Source: G963556115 sp963667375 (GTDB lineage: Bacteria > Planctomycetota > SZUA-567). From it: a stretch of DNA of 64,000 nt. A program made the translations under genes and the position numbers. Positions 44,500-54,500 of the stretch are shown one piece after another; the first letter of the stretch is position 1; every line of letters starts with the position of its first letter. The notes under the pieces are model-generated. The model did not search any database, was not told the origin of the DNA, and was given only the letters and a program-made list of their open reading frames with translations. The stretch is taken from NCBI GenBank assembly GCA_963667375.1, contig OY763323.1, positions 496,001 through 560,000 on the forward strand, given 5' to 3'.

Positions 44500-44732
44500 A
44501 GAGCGAAATCATTAATTACTGAAATACCAATACCAATATCATGGTTATCACCCGACAACCTGTTTCAGTGCAATCATTTATTTTAACAAAAGCAGTTGAA
44601 AAAAAGTTTTTTATTTCAGCATTCAGTAACTGGTCGCACCGATATTATGACCCATCCAGAGCTACCCCGAAGCACTCAAACCAGGATAGCAGCGGATTTA
44701 AGAGCAACCAAATTAACCGAGGTAACAAAATT

Positions 44733-45518
44733 ATGCAAAATGAAAAATGTGCGGTTCCATCTGTTGAAAGAACGATAACCATTCTGGAATTTTTGGGCGA
44801 GCAGTCTACTCCGGTAAGCATGAAAGAACTTTCAGGATCACTAGGACTACCCAACGCATCGGTATTCAGAATTGTAAAGTATCTCGTGGGTGCAGGATAC
44901 GTTTGCGAACATCAGGGAACGCTGACAACTTACAGCCTGGGCATAAAAGTCTTACAACTGGCACAAAAAGCCAGCCACCAGATAGATATCAGCCGGGTAT
45001 CCAAGGATATTATGCTAAATCTGGCTGAAAAATCTGCCCAGACCTGCCAGCTGGCAGTGCTCTCAGCTGAAAAGATCATGTATATCGACCAGAGTCTGCC
45101 ATCTTCATATCCAGTCAGTATTATCGCACCCCTGCACACCCCGATGACAGCCAATCTCAGCGCTACCGGCAAGGTGCTCTATGCTTTTTCCGACAAAGCG
45201 GAGCAGGAACGACTGCTCAAGCATCTGATTTTGGAGAAGAAGACCGATAAGAGTATCAGCACCAAAAAAGAATTTATTGAGAGCTTGCCGGCAATAAGAA
45301 AAGCCGGTTATGCCACCGATATCGAAGAGTATGCTCTAGGCATAGGCTGTATCGGCGCCCCGATTTTTGACCACACCGGCAGAGTAATTGCGGCAATAGG
45401 CCTTACCGGACATATCGCCGACTACACCGACCACAAACAGTTCGCCAAAATAAAAGCGCTGTCTATCGCAGCCGGTCTGGAAATTTCAACCCGGCTTGGT
45501 TATCAGCGTGAGTCATAA
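44733..45518 (+). CDS. IclR-family transcriptional regulator
   Basis: A 261-residue regulator. Residues about 8-70 form a winged HTH (VERTITILEFLG, MKELSGSLGLPNASVFRIVKYL). The C-terminal effector domain (about 85-255) has typical segments: LPSSYPVSIIAPL, MTANLSATGKVLYAF, RKAGYATDIEEYALGIGCIGAPIFDHTG and VIAAIGLTG. IclR proteins bind small molecules, often sugar or aromatic acid derivatives, and repress or activate neighbouring catabolic genes. ATG 44733 has GAGGT at a good distance and gives the usual family length. It is divergent from the isomerase-like gene, its probable target. Confidence 0.9.
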   Translation: MQNEKCAVPSVERTITILEFLGEQSTPVSMKELSGSLGLPNASVFRIVKYLVGAGYVCEHQGTLTTYSLGIKVLQLAQKASHQIDISRVSKDIMLNLAEKSAQTCQLAVLSAEKIMYIDQSLPSSYPVSIIAPLHTPMTANLSATGKVLYAFSDKAEQERLLKHLILEKKTDKSISTKKEFIESLPAIRKAGYATDIEEYALGIGCIGAPIFDHTGRVIAAIGLTGHIADYTDHKQFAKIKALSIAAGLEISTRLGYQRES

Positions 45519-45701
45519 AAGCGAGAAGCGACATTCAACTGATACCGAAAATAGCAATAAAAAAATCGGCTAACCACTTGCAATCACCGTACTTTATCGC
45601 TATATTTATATCTCTTAACCACTTTAATAACCACCACAGAAGCAGGTTATTGCCCTTCAACATGCAATAAGTCCTTCTGTTATAACAAATTAAGGAATCC
45701 T

Positions 45702-47780
45702 ATGAGTGCTACTAACACTCCGCTGGGGAACATTCGAAATATCGGCATCATTGCTCACATTGATGCTGGTAAGACGACTACTACCGAGCGAATTCTATAT
45801 TATTCAGGTAAAGAGCACCGCATGGGCGAGGTCCATGAAGGTACTGCCATTATGGATTATATGCAGGATGAACAGGAACGCGGTATTACCATCACCTCTG
45901 CAGCTACTACTTTTTTCTGGCAAAAGCACCAGGTAAATCTTATCGATACCCCGGGTCACGTTGACTTCACAGCAGAAGTTGAGAGAAGTCTCCGTGTTCT
46001 TGACGGTGCCGTTGCTGTTTTCTGTGGTGTCGGTGGTGTAGAAGCACAGTCAGAAACCGTCTGGCGGCAGGCTGACCGCTACCATGTTCCCCGCGTCGCT
46101 TTCATTAATAAACTTGATCGTTCAGGAGCCGAAGTAGAGCATGTGCTCCATGAAATGCGCGAACGCCTAGCCGCACACCCTCTGCAGCTACAGCTGCCTA
46201 TCGGTCTGGAAGATGAATTCAAAGGTGTAGTGGACATTATAAATATGACCCAGATCATCTATGACGATGAGACCGGAGAGACCTTTACAACCGCAGCCAT
46301 TGGCGAAGAATATCTGGAAGAAGCGGAACTCCATCGTCTGCACCTGCTGGAAACAGTGGCCGAATCCGATGAAGACCTCATGGAAAAGTATCTTACCGAA
46401 GACAACCTAAGTGTGGAAGATATCAAAGCCGGCATCAGAAAACTGACCATTGCGCGGAAGATAACCCCGGTTATTCTCGGTTCTTCCCTGCGCAACAAGG
46501 GTGTACAGCCACTGCTGGACGCTATCGTTGATTTTCTGCCGTCCCCCAAGGATGTTCCGGAAATGACCGGACACGATCCTGAAGACCACAGTAAAATTTT
46601 CAGTTGCAAACCTTCACGTAAAGAACCGCTTTGTGCACTGGCATTCAAAATAACCGATGATCAGCATGGTCCTCTGACCTTCCTGCGTATTTATTCCGGG
46701 GAACTCAATGAAGGTGACCGGGTTATTGTAAGCTCATCAAAGCGCAAGGAACGCGCCAGCCGCATCTGGCGTATGCATGCCGATCACCGGGATCGCGAAA
46801 AAATTGTGGGCCCAGGCGAAATTGTTGGTGTCAGCGGTTTCAAATTTGCAGCTACCGGCGACACTATCTGCGCCGAAGATTCACAGCTTATCGAACTTGA
46901 ACCACCAAAGTTCCCGGCAACAGTTATCAGCATGGCGGTTGAACCGCGAAGCAATGACGATCGTGACAAGCTTATGGAGGTATTACAGAAACTCTCCAGA
47001 GAGGATCCGACCTTCAATTACCGTACAGATGATGAAACCGGTCAGCTTATTCTTTCCGGTATGGGCGAACTGCATCTGGATATCATCGCCACCCGTATTA
47101 CCCGCGACTATAAAGTTGCCTGCAACACCGGCAACCCGCGTGTTACTTATCGTGAAGCGGTTATCGGCAAAGGCAAAGGCTGCGGTGAATTTGAACAGAC
47201 TATGGGCGGCAAGGAGCATTACGCCAAAGTTGAATTGAACGTCAGCAGAATCAGCAGCAGCGAACCGGAACTGAAGATAAGCGCTCCCGAGAGTGTTATC
47301 AATCCACACTCACATCAGGCGATAACCGACGGTTTCAATGGCGGCTGTATTTCAGGTCCGCTCGGCGGTTATCCAATTATCCAGATAGCTGTAGATGTCA
47401 CCTCAGGTGCGACCAGAGAGGGCTGTGAAAGCGAGGTTGCCTTCACCGCGGCTACTGAAGCGGCGATGCGTGATGCCATCAGCAAAGCCGGTGCCGAACT
47501 CATGGAACCTATCATGTCACTTGAAGTAACCACCCCAGATGAATTTATGGGCGGCATTATTCATGACCTGAATGGTCGTCGCTGCGAAATCCAGGAGATC
47601 GGAGACCGCGGCAATATGAAGGTAGTTCATGCCAAAGCGCCACTTGCTGAAATGTTCGGTTACGCCACCGTTGTGCGTGGTCTTTCAACCGGACGTGCCA
47701 GCTACAGTATGGAACCTTTTGCTTTTGCACCTGTTCCCCGCAAAAAGTGGTCGGATATTCTGGGATATGATCCTGAATAA
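45702..47780 (+). CDS. fusA: Elongation factor G
   Basis: The ribosomal translocase: a 692-residue GTPase with the five EF-G domains. G1 is AHIDAGKTTTTERIL, the effector region is DEQERGITITSAATT, G3 is DTPGHVDFT and G4 is NKLDRSG. Domain IV contains GGCISGPLGGYPI in place of the more usual G-x-L-A-G-Y-P arrangement. The gene lies ahead of tuf and rpsJ as in the classic str-S10 region, but rpsL and rpsG are absent upstream, and an IclR gene is there instead. TAAGGA precedes the ATG. The gene is otherwise complete; whether the genome has another EF-G copy is not known from this window. Confidence 0.92.
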   Translation: MSATNTPLGNIRNIGIIAHIDAGKTTTTERILYYSGKEHRMGEVHEGTAIMDYMQDEQERGITITSAATTFFWQKHQVNLIDTPGHVDFTAEVERSLRVLDGAVAVFCGVGGVEAQSETVWRQADRYHVPRVAFINKLDRSGAEVEHVLHEMRERLAAHPLQLQLPIGLEDEFKGVVDIINMTQIIYDDETGETFTTAAIGEEYLEEAELHRLHLLETVAESDEDLMEKYLTEDNLSVEDIKAGIRKLTIARKITPVILGSSLRNKGVQPLLDAIVDFLPSPKDVPEMTGHDPEDHSKIFSCKPSRKEPLCALAFKITDDQHGPLTFLRIYSGELNEGDRVIVSSSKRKERASRIWRMHADHRDREKIVGPGEIVGVSGFKFAATGDTICAEDSQLIELEPPKFPATVISMAVEPRSNDDRDKLMEVLQKLSREDPTFNYRTDDETGQLILSGMGELHLDIIATRITRDYKVACNTGNPRVTYREAVIGKGKGCGEFEQTMGGKEHYAKVELNVSRISSSEPELKISAPESVINPHSHQAITDGFNGGCISGPLGGYPIIQIAVDVTSGATREGCESEVAFTAATEAAMRDAISKAGAELMEPIMSLEVTTPDEFMGGIIHDLNGRRCEIQEIGDRGNMKVVHAKAPLAEMFGYATVVRGLSTGRASYSMEPFAFAPVPRKKWSDILGYDPE

Positions 47781-47822
47781 TAATTTTATCCGGCAGTTAT
47801 CTGCCGAGAAAGTAGAATAATT

Positions 47823-48299
47823 ATGATATTTAAACGGTCTTTGGCTCTGCTCATAATCGCAGCAATACTTCTGGTTAGCGGCTGCGCCGCAACACCGGAA
47901 GCGACCTCTGTTTCAGTACTCCCAGAGCCGGAAGTTGCCAAAGCAGAAGCAAAAGAGGCACTGCGAAACTGGCAGACACTGCTGGAGACCGGTCAGAATG
48001 CAGAGTTCATCAAAGCCAGCATGCCGGAAGAAGTCTACGAGATGTCGGTAACAGAGGACGGAACTTTGAAGGAAGAGGTTACCGATAAGCTAAGAGCGTT
48101 TGCTCCCAGAATTGTCAATGCTCTCAACGAGGCGCAGTTTATCCAGCCTGAGATCGCAGGGGACAATGTAGTATTTACCTATAATGACATACACAGCTCA
48201 AACGGTTTCTTCAAAGATGAAAAAATCTACCTGAGCAAGAGCAATGGCCACTGGTATTTTAACGGCCAGATGCTGCAGCAGGTTGCTGAACCGCAATAG
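47823..48299 (+). CDS. Small lipoprotein between fusA and tuf
   Basis: 158 residues. A signal peptide ends in a clear lipobox (LLVSGC, Cys21), so the mature protein is membrane-anchored. The remainder is a compact alpha/beta domain (about 40-155) with segments such as EALRNWQTLLETG and KIYLSKSNGHWYFNGQML, resembling the nuclear-transport-factor-2-like layout of many DUF4878-type lipoproteins; this likeness is weak. It is 42 nt after fusA and 90 nt before tuf on the same strand, an unusual insertion into the translation-factor cluster. Function unknown. Confidence 0.7.
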   Translation: MIFKRSLALLIIAAILLVSGCAATPEATSVSVLPEPEVAKAEAKEALRNWQTLLETGQNAEFIKASMPEEVYEMSVTEDGTLKEEVTDKLRAFAPRIVNALNEAQFIQPEIAGDNVVFTYNDIHSSNGFFKDEKIYLSKSNGHWYFNGQMLQQVAEPQ

Positions 48300-48389
48300 A
48301 GGCAGAAGTATTATTAATAAATTATTATTGTTAAGGTAATTTAGATATAAATTAAGTAATTTGATTTGTTATTTTTTTAGGAGATTATA

Positions 48390-49592
48390 ATGGCAAAAGA
48401 AACATTCCAGAGAACCAAGCCACACATCAACGTTGGTACAATTGGTCACGTTGACCATGGTAAGACAACAACAACAGCGGCTCTTACATCAGTATCTGCT
48501 CACCTTTACGGTGGTGCGGCTATTGCTTATGATGAAGTTGCTAAGGCTTCTGAATCACAGGGTCGTCGTGATGCTACCAAGATTCTTACTATTGCTACTT
48601 CACACGTTGAGTACGAATCTGAAAACCGTCACTACGCTCACGTTGACTGCCCAGGACACGCTGACTATGTAAAGAACATGATTACCGGTGCGGCTCAGAT
48701 GGACGGTGCTATTCTTGTTGTTGAAGCACCATCAGGTCCTATGCCACAGACTCGTGAACACATCCTTCTTGCACGTCAGGTAGCAGTGCCAAAGGTACTT
48801 GTTTTCCTTAACAAGTGCGACCTGATGGAAGGTGAAGAAGAGCTGGTTGAACTGGTTGAGATGGAGATCCGTGAACTGCTGAACAAGTATGATTTCCCAG
48901 GTGACGATCTTCCAATCATCAGAGGTTCTGCGCTTAAGGCAATTGAGAACCCAGCTGACGAGACCAGCGGCATCAAGCTTCTTCTTGATACCATGGACGA
49001 CTACTTCGATATTCCAGAGCGTGAAGATGACAAACCATTCCTGATGCCTATCGAGGACGTATTCAGCATCAAGGGTCGTGGTACAGTAGTAACCGGCCGT
49101 GTAGAGCGTGGTACTATCAAGATGCAGGACAAGGTTCAGATTGTTGGTCTGGGTGTAACTCAGGATACAGTATGTACCGGTGTTGAGATGTTCCAGAAGA
49201 CACTTGACAAGGGTGTTCCAGGTGATAACCTTGGTGTTCTTCTTCGTGGTATTGAAAAGAGCGCGGTAAGCCGCGGTATGGTGCTTTGTGCTCCAAACAG
49301 CATTACTCCACACAAGAAGTTCAAGGGTGAGGTATATGTGCTGACTTCAGAAGAAGGTGGTCGTCACACTCCATTCTTCAACGGTTACCGTCCACAGTTC
49401 TACTTCCGTACTACCGACGTGACTGGTAAGGCTATCCTTCCAGAAGGCGTAGAGATGGTAATGCCTGGTGATAACATCACTATGGATATTGAGCTGATTG
49501 ATGCTATCGCTATGGAAGAGCAGCTGCGTTTCGCTATCCGTGAAGGTGGCAGAACCGTTGGTTCAGGTGTTGTAACTACAATCCTCGAATAG
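48390..49592 (+). CDS. tuf: Elongation factor Tu with divergent switch I region
   Basis: Delivers aminoacyl-tRNA to the ribosome. The protein has 400 residues, with all three domains. G1 is GHVDHGKTTTTAAL, G3 DCPGHADYVKNM, G4 NKCD and G5 in RGSALKAIE. The effector loop is aberrant: where E. coli has the segment DNAPEEKARGITI, this protein has a five-residue longer segment ending GRRDATKILTI (57-68). The magnesium-coordinating Thr (67) is kept, but the flanking Arg-Gly becomes Lys-Ile. Both flanks match EF-Tu closely in the same frame, so a frameshift is unlikely. Codon use is strongly biased, as in highly expressed genes. AGGAG precedes the ATG and a terminator follows. Confidence 0.95.
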   Translation: MAKETFQRTKPHINVGTIGHVDHGKTTTTAALTSVSAHLYGGAAIAYDEVAKASESQGRRDATKILTIATSHVEYESENRHYAHVDCPGHADYVKNMITGAAQMDGAILVVEAPSGPMPQTREHILLARQVAVPKVLVFLNKCDLMEGEEELVELVEMEIRELLNKYDFPGDDLPIIRGSALKAIENPADETSGIKLLLDTMDDYFDIPEREDDKPFLMPIEDVFSIKGRGTVVTGRVERGTIKMQDKVQIVGLGVTQDTVCTGVEMFQKTLDKGVPGDNLGVLLRGIEKSAVSRGMVLCAPNSITPHKKFKGEVYVLTSEEGGRHTPFFNGYRPQFYFRTTDVTGKAILPEGVEMVMPGDNITMDIELIDAIAMEEQLRFAIREGGRTVGSGVVTTILE

Positions 49593-49646
49593 TAAAACTT
49601 TAAAATTTTCTGCAGGGCGGCAGAAGCAGAGTACTTCCCGTCCTGC

Positions 49647-49684
49647 AGTGCATTTATTTCAATATAGAAATATTGCACTTTTTT
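49647..49684 (+). terminator. Rho-independent terminator after tuf
   Basis: AGTGCA...TGCACT arms with extended imperfect pairing (49647-49660 with 49667-49679), followed by TTTTTT. It is preceded by a second hairpin (49610-49620 with 49638-49648). It largely separates tuf from rpsJ. Confidence 0.7.
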
Positions 49685-49707
49685 AACCGTCTCTAGTCAA
49701 AACTGGG

Positions 49708-49720
49708 ATTGCACTGCAAT
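49708..49720. promoter_or_regulatory. Short palindrome in the rpsJ leader
   Basis: ATTGCA-C-TGCAAT, perfectly symmetrical, 38 bp ahead of rpsJ. Its role is unknown; it may be an operator or part of the RNA leader. Confidence 0.35.
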
Positions 49721-49758
49721 AACTGACAACGAGAGACACAACATATTAGGAGATTAAT

Positions 49759-50073
49759 ATGGCGGAAAAGATTCGCATCCGCATGAAGGCTTATGATCAC
49801 GATATCCTTGATTCATGGAGCAAGAAAATTGTCGAAGCAGCTAAGAGTACAGGAGCCCGCGTTGCCGGTCCTATTCCACTTCCTACCCGCATCGAAAAAT
49901 ACTGTGTGCTGCGTAGTCCACACGTAAACAAGAAGAGTCGTGAACAGTTTGAAATCCGTACACACAAGCGGGTAGTCTACATTACTGAATTTTCACCATC
50001 TACTATAGATGTAATCAGTAAGGTTATTCCACCTCGCGGTGTAGACCTCAATGTTAAGCAGTTCTCATCCTGA
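49759..50073 (+). CDS. rpsJ: 30S ribosomal protein S10
   Basis: A 104-residue ribosomal protein of the 30S head that also acts as NusE in antitermination. It covers the entire family length: KIRIRMKAYDHDILD, ARVAGPIPLPTRIEKYCVLRSPHVNKKSREQFEIRTHKR and VDLNVKQ. In many bacteria it is the first gene of the S10 operon. Here it follows tuf after a terminator and precedes rplC by an unusually long 151-nt gap with structured RNA. AGGAG lies ahead of the ATG. Confidence 0.95.
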   Translation: MAEKIRIRMKAYDHDILDSWSKKIVEAAKSTGARVAGPIPLPTRIEKYCVLRSPHVNKKSREQFEIRTHKRVVYITEFSPSTIDVISKVIPPRGVDLNVKQFSS

Positions 50074-50131
50074 GTCGTTTCCGGATAAATCCGTTTTACA
50101 ACGTCAGGAATATTAATTATATAACTGTATT

Positions 50132-50171
50132 GAGTATTGCTAACAGGTATTGCAGTACTCTACGCAATACC
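50132..50171 (+). promoter_or_regulatory. Mutually exclusive hairpins between rpsJ and rplC
   Basis: Two stems compete: GAGTATTGC with GCAGTACTC (50132-50140 and 50152-50160, one mismatch) and GGTATTGC with GCAATACC (50146-50153 and 50164-50171, perfect). The second uses bases of the first, as in attenuators and ribosomal-protein autoregulatory leaders. A further hairpin, CGCTGA-5 nt-TCAGCG (50195-50211), directly abuts the rplC ribosome site AAAGGAGG (50212-50219). Confidence 0.4.
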
Positions 50172-50224
50172 GCAACTCTATTAATATTTATTACCGCTGA
50201 TTCGTTCAGCGAAAGGAGGCAAAT

Positions 50225-50869
50225 ATGTGGCGAGGAATTCTAGGTAAAAAACTGGGAATGACTCAATTCTTCACCGAAGATGGAAAGCGTGTTGGCGTTA
50301 CTGTTCTCGAAGCAGGCCCATGCCCGGTTCTTCAGGTTAAGACTCAGGAAACAGACGGCTATGACGCTATTCAGCTCGGCTTTGATGAAAAGAAAGAGAA
50401 GAACAGCTCCAAGGCTATTATCGGTCACTGTCAGAAGACTGGCAACAAACCACTGCGTTTCATTCGCGAAATCCGTCTGCGCGAAGCAAAGCCGGAGATT
50501 GAAGCCGGTCAGGTTATCACTCTCGAAGGCTGGGATGATGTTGCAGAGATCCAGGTTACCAGCAAGAGCAAAGGTAAGGGTTTCGCCGGTGTTATGAAGC
50601 GTTTTAACTTCCGTGGTCTGTGTACTACTCATGGTGTTAAGACCAACCACCGTCACGGTGGTTCTATCGGTTCACTGACTCCAACCCGTACCGTACTCGG
50701 TACCGAGATGCCAGGTCAGATGGGTAATGCCTGGGTAACTCAGAAGGGTCTTAAAGTCGCTAAAATTGACACTGAAAAGAACCTTATTCTCGTACAGGGT
50801 TCTGTACCAGGAGCAAATGGTGCACATGTAATCATTCGCCCTGCTCAGCCATACGTACCAGGTGTCTAA
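50225..50869 (+). CDS. rplC: 50S ribosomal protein L3
   Basis: A 214-residue 50S protein that binds near the 3' end of 23S rRNA and helps form the peptidyl-transferase centre. Signatures: RGILGKKLGMTQFFTEDGKRVGVTVLEAGPC, the internal loop GLCTTHGVKTNHRHGGSIGSLTPTRTVLGTEMPGQMGN, and KVAKIDTEKNLILVQGSVPGANGAHVII. The central loop is a little different from the usual 'SHGSHxxHRxPGSIG' (here THGVKTNHRHGGSIG). It is the last gene of this ribosomal block: a terminator follows at once, and rplD is absent. Confidence 0.95.
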   Translation: MWRGILGKKLGMTQFFTEDGKRVGVTVLEAGPCPVLQVKTQETDGYDAIQLGFDEKKEKNSSKAIIGHCQKTGNKPLRFIREIRLREAKPEIEAGQVITLEGWDDVAEIQVTSKSKGKGFAGVMKRFNFRGLCTTHGVKTNHRHGGSIGSLTPTRTVLGTEMPGQMGNAWVTQKGLKVAKIDTEKNLILVQGSVPGANGAHVIIRPAQPYVPGV

Positions 50870-50896
50870 GCTCTCAGTATTTACTGCGAACTCATT

Positions 50897-50933
50897 TTAA
50901 AAACCCTGCTTCTTTATGGAGCAGGGTTTTTAA
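50897..50933 (+). terminator. Rho-independent terminator after rplC
   Basis: A 14-bp stem (50897-50910 with 50920-50933), a 9-nt loop and a TTTTT run within the 3' arm. It shows that the ribosomal operon truly ends after rplC. Confidence 0.85.
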
Positions 50934-51031
50934 ATTAACTACCACTATTCTCCCTGACACAATCCTTGCAATAATAAGTATTAAAAGTACAATCTATTAC
51001 AATAATCCATATTCAGATACTGGAGAAAATA

Positions 51032-51457
51032 ATGAACAAAGTGATTTCACCATGCGGTCTCGATTGCTTCAACTGTAAAGTTTACAAGGATAATGTAACA
51101 CCAGAACTCCAGGAAATACTCACGGCCGACACACCTTTCGCCGCTGCAGATATAAGCTGTGAGGGCTGTACCCGCGAGCATCTCTGTATCTCACTGGAAC
51201 TCCAGGGGAAAGACTGCAAAACACGCGACTGCGCTCACTCCAAGAATATCAGCTACTGCTTTGAATGCAGCGATTTCCCTTGTCCACTGCTGATGCCAAC
51301 CGCAGACGGTGCAGCGACATTCCCACATAATACCAAACTGTATAATCTCTGCCTGATGCAGAAACTCGGAGTTGAACAATGGAGTGAAATCGCCGCCGAT
51401 ATCAACAGCAAATACTTCAACACCAGCTTCGAAATCGGGAAAGGTACAGCTGAATAA
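51032..51457 (+). CDS. DUF3795 Cys-rich protein
   Basis: A 141-residue protein with the DUF3795 cysteine pattern: ISPCGLDCFNCKVYK at the start, CEGCTREHLCIS, GKDCKTRDCAHSKNISYCFECSDFPCPLL, then a short helical end. The many Cys residues suggest a zinc or iron-sulphur site. Its biochemical role is unknown across the family. GGAGAA precedes the ATG. It lies alone between the ribosomal terminator and a convergent signalling gene. Confidence 0.82.
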   Translation: MNKVISPCGLDCFNCKVYKDNVTPELQEILTADTPFAAADISCEGCTREHLCISLELQGKDCKTRDCAHSKNISYCFECSDFPCPLLMPTADGAATFPHNTKLYNLCLMQKLGVEQWSEIAADINSKYFNTSFEIGKGTAE

Positions 51458-51581
51458 CCAGCACACCCTGGCACGGTAAAAAAAGTCTCGAATATTATTA
51501 TGTAAATTAGTTTGAAATGCTGTCCATTAAGTCAAGATCAGCAAGAAAAAGCACCGGCATTAAAGCAATATACTATAAATA

Positions 51582-54500
51582 TCAGCAATTGGTGCAGACC
51601 ATATTACGCCCATTATTCTTGGCATTATATAACGCCTTGTCGGCCCGTTCGATCAGATTTTCCGGAGAGTCGTTTGCCATAACCATACTCACCCCCATAC
51701 TGGCAGTTATACCACTGGTACAGCGAAATTCATAGAGCTCGATATAACGACGCAGCTTCTGCGCCACACCCTGTATATTTACCCTGTCAGTCTCTGGACA
51801 GATTATAAGAAATTCTTCGCCACCCCAGCGCCCTATTACATCCGTACTCCTGGTATTGCCACGAAGAATAGTTGCCAGCTCGACCAGAACTTCATCACCG
51901 ATGCGATGCCCGTAACTGTCATTGATAGACTTGAAGTGATCGATATCCAGCAGAATAATACCAAATTCATGGCCGAAACGCTCAAACCGGTTTATCTCTG
52001 AAAGCAATGACCGGTCCAGCTTTGTACGGTTATTCAGACCTGTCAGTTTATCGGTAATAGCCAGCTGCTTCAAAGCAATATTCTTTCTTTCAAGCTCCTC
52101 CTTGAGAGCGCTTAATTCGGTATTACGAACCAGAAGAGCCGAATTGGCGGCGGTCAGACTTCTATTGTACCTACGGGCTGAGACAACATTATAGAGTAGC
52201 AAACACAAAATAACCAGTATCACACCGCCGATTTTCCAGAGCAGCCCCCAATTCATAACATACTGCAGATCGACAACATACCAGCGCCGCATTATCTGAT
52301 TTCTGCTCTGCTCATCAACACTGGCAATAACCTTATTCATAATCTCCCGCAGAAGAACCTCATCCTTACGTACACCCATTTGGAAGTCCACATGCATGCC
52401 GGTCTGCACAATAATCTTCACCGCACTCAACCCCGATTCACGTATTCCACGGGTCACTCTAAGCAAAGGCCCGACCGCAGCATACAGCGAACCGTCTTCA
52501 ACCAGATTGAGCACCTCGGTCAATGACGCTGCAGGCTCCCAGTCAATCTGCGGATAACTCCGTTCCAGAAGATTCCGGTATGGAGCATCAGCAACAATTC
52601 CAACCCGCTTACCATCGAGTGAATTCATACCGTCAAGATAAATAACATCACTGCCCGCTACGATTACAATATTATCAGACATATACTTGTCGGTGAAATT
52701 CATTGTCTCGCGCAACTCTCTGTTTGCATTCACAAATGATAGAAGATCACAAGCACCGCTGTTGACAGCCGCGACCGAATCCTGCCAGCTGTCAGTAGGC
52801 ACAATCTGAACCGGAACCGGCAGCGCTTTTCTGAAAATATCAATAAAATCGGCCGCCACTCCCTGATAACCCTCAGCAGCAGTATACTTTTCATACGGCA
52901 TATAATCCGGATGAACACAGAGCTTGAGCACCCCTTTTCGGTGCAGATAATTCTCCTCTTCCGCGGTGAATATTATATTACGCGCATTCTTCCGCTCATC
53001 AAACTTCAGCCATTTATTCTGCAATTCCAGCAAAGTCTGATGATCAATATCTACCATGGCTTTAGAAATAATACGCTGCAGTATCTCCCAGTCCTTCCTG
53101 ACACCAATACTAAGATTAAAATACTGCTCACCCGCCAGATGGACTTCAGCGGAAACACTAAGGTTACTAAACATATGCTTACGTATGAGATAATCAATTA
53201 CCGCCAGCTCACCTACCGTAGCATCCGCCTGTTTATACGCTACGGCTTTGAGCGCATCAATTATATCATTAACCTCCAGAATTTTAACCCCAGGATAATC
53301 ATGTTTGATTATATCTTCATAAAAGAATCCTTTCGGGATCGCAATAACCCCACCCTCAAGCTGCCCGACACTCAAGATAATATTGTCTTTATTGCTGACT
53401 ATGACTGTAGGATTGGAAACATATGGCTCGGTAAAGCGGATATAATCCCGCCTGGATTCCGTATTGACAATATTCAGCATCACATCCAGCTTCTTATCCC
53501 TGATCATGCCAAGGAAATCATTCCAGGTCGGACCGGTTACATACTCCACAAAGAATCCTGCCTTACGGGCAATGAGATTCATATAGTCTACAGAAAAGCC
53601 TTTTGGAACATTATTTTCGTTGAAATTGAATGGCGGCCAGTTCAGCTCATTATGGACGCGTATTACTCGATGTTTAGCAAGGAACTGCTCCTCTTCAGCA
53701 GAAAGATTGAGCGGATTGAACATATCACTATTCTGCGCACACCACTTCTCTTTTAATGAAAAAAGTTCCTTATAACTGAGCGCCGAAATAGCTTTATCAA
53801 AGGCGCTGCGCAGCTGCGGCCAGTCATCCCTGACAGCGATCCTCGACCTGGCATCAATATCACCCTTGAGCCTGAGTTCCCCGGAAATCTTGAGCATGTG
53901 CAAACCATTGTTAACTATAATATGCTGCAGTACCAGACCGGTTCCGACCGTTGCCTCGGCCTTGCCATCAGCAACAGCCAAAAGATTCTCCAGCGCACTG
54001 CGGGTCGGATACAACTTAATTTCAGGGTAAAAACGTTTGAATACCTCTTCATGCCAGGATCCATGCACTACCGCAAGAGTTTTACCCTTCAAAGACTCAA
54101 GGTTGGTATAAGAACCACTGACTCTGCTGACAATAGATGGATACTCATTGATAATCGGCGCCGTAAAAATTGCAAATTTGTTACGCTGCGGTGTCTGAAC
54201 CATATTGGAGATAACATCCAGCTGTTTGGTTTTGAGCTGCTCAACAAACTCATTCCAGATAGGTCCGGAAATAAATTTCACCTCAATACCAAGTTTATGC
54301 GCCAGAATTTTGATCAAATCCACAGTAAAACCCTGTGGTTTACCTTTGACATTAAAATTGAACGGAGTCCAGTTCTGCTCATTATGAACTCTGATTACCG
54401 GATGATTCCGGATAAATTCCTTCTCATCACGGCTTAATTCGATATCATGATTTGTTTTGTAGCCGCTATCCAGCCATTTATCCTTTAGCGACATCTCTTC

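Noticed and set aside
48732..49313. Minus-strand frame of about 190 codons within tuf
   Set aside because: It arises from the strong codon bias of tuf; no domain is seen.
52911..53756. Plus-strand frame of 281 codons within the sensor cyclase
   Set aside because: It is antisense to well-conserved binding-domain sequence, with no similarity to known proteins.
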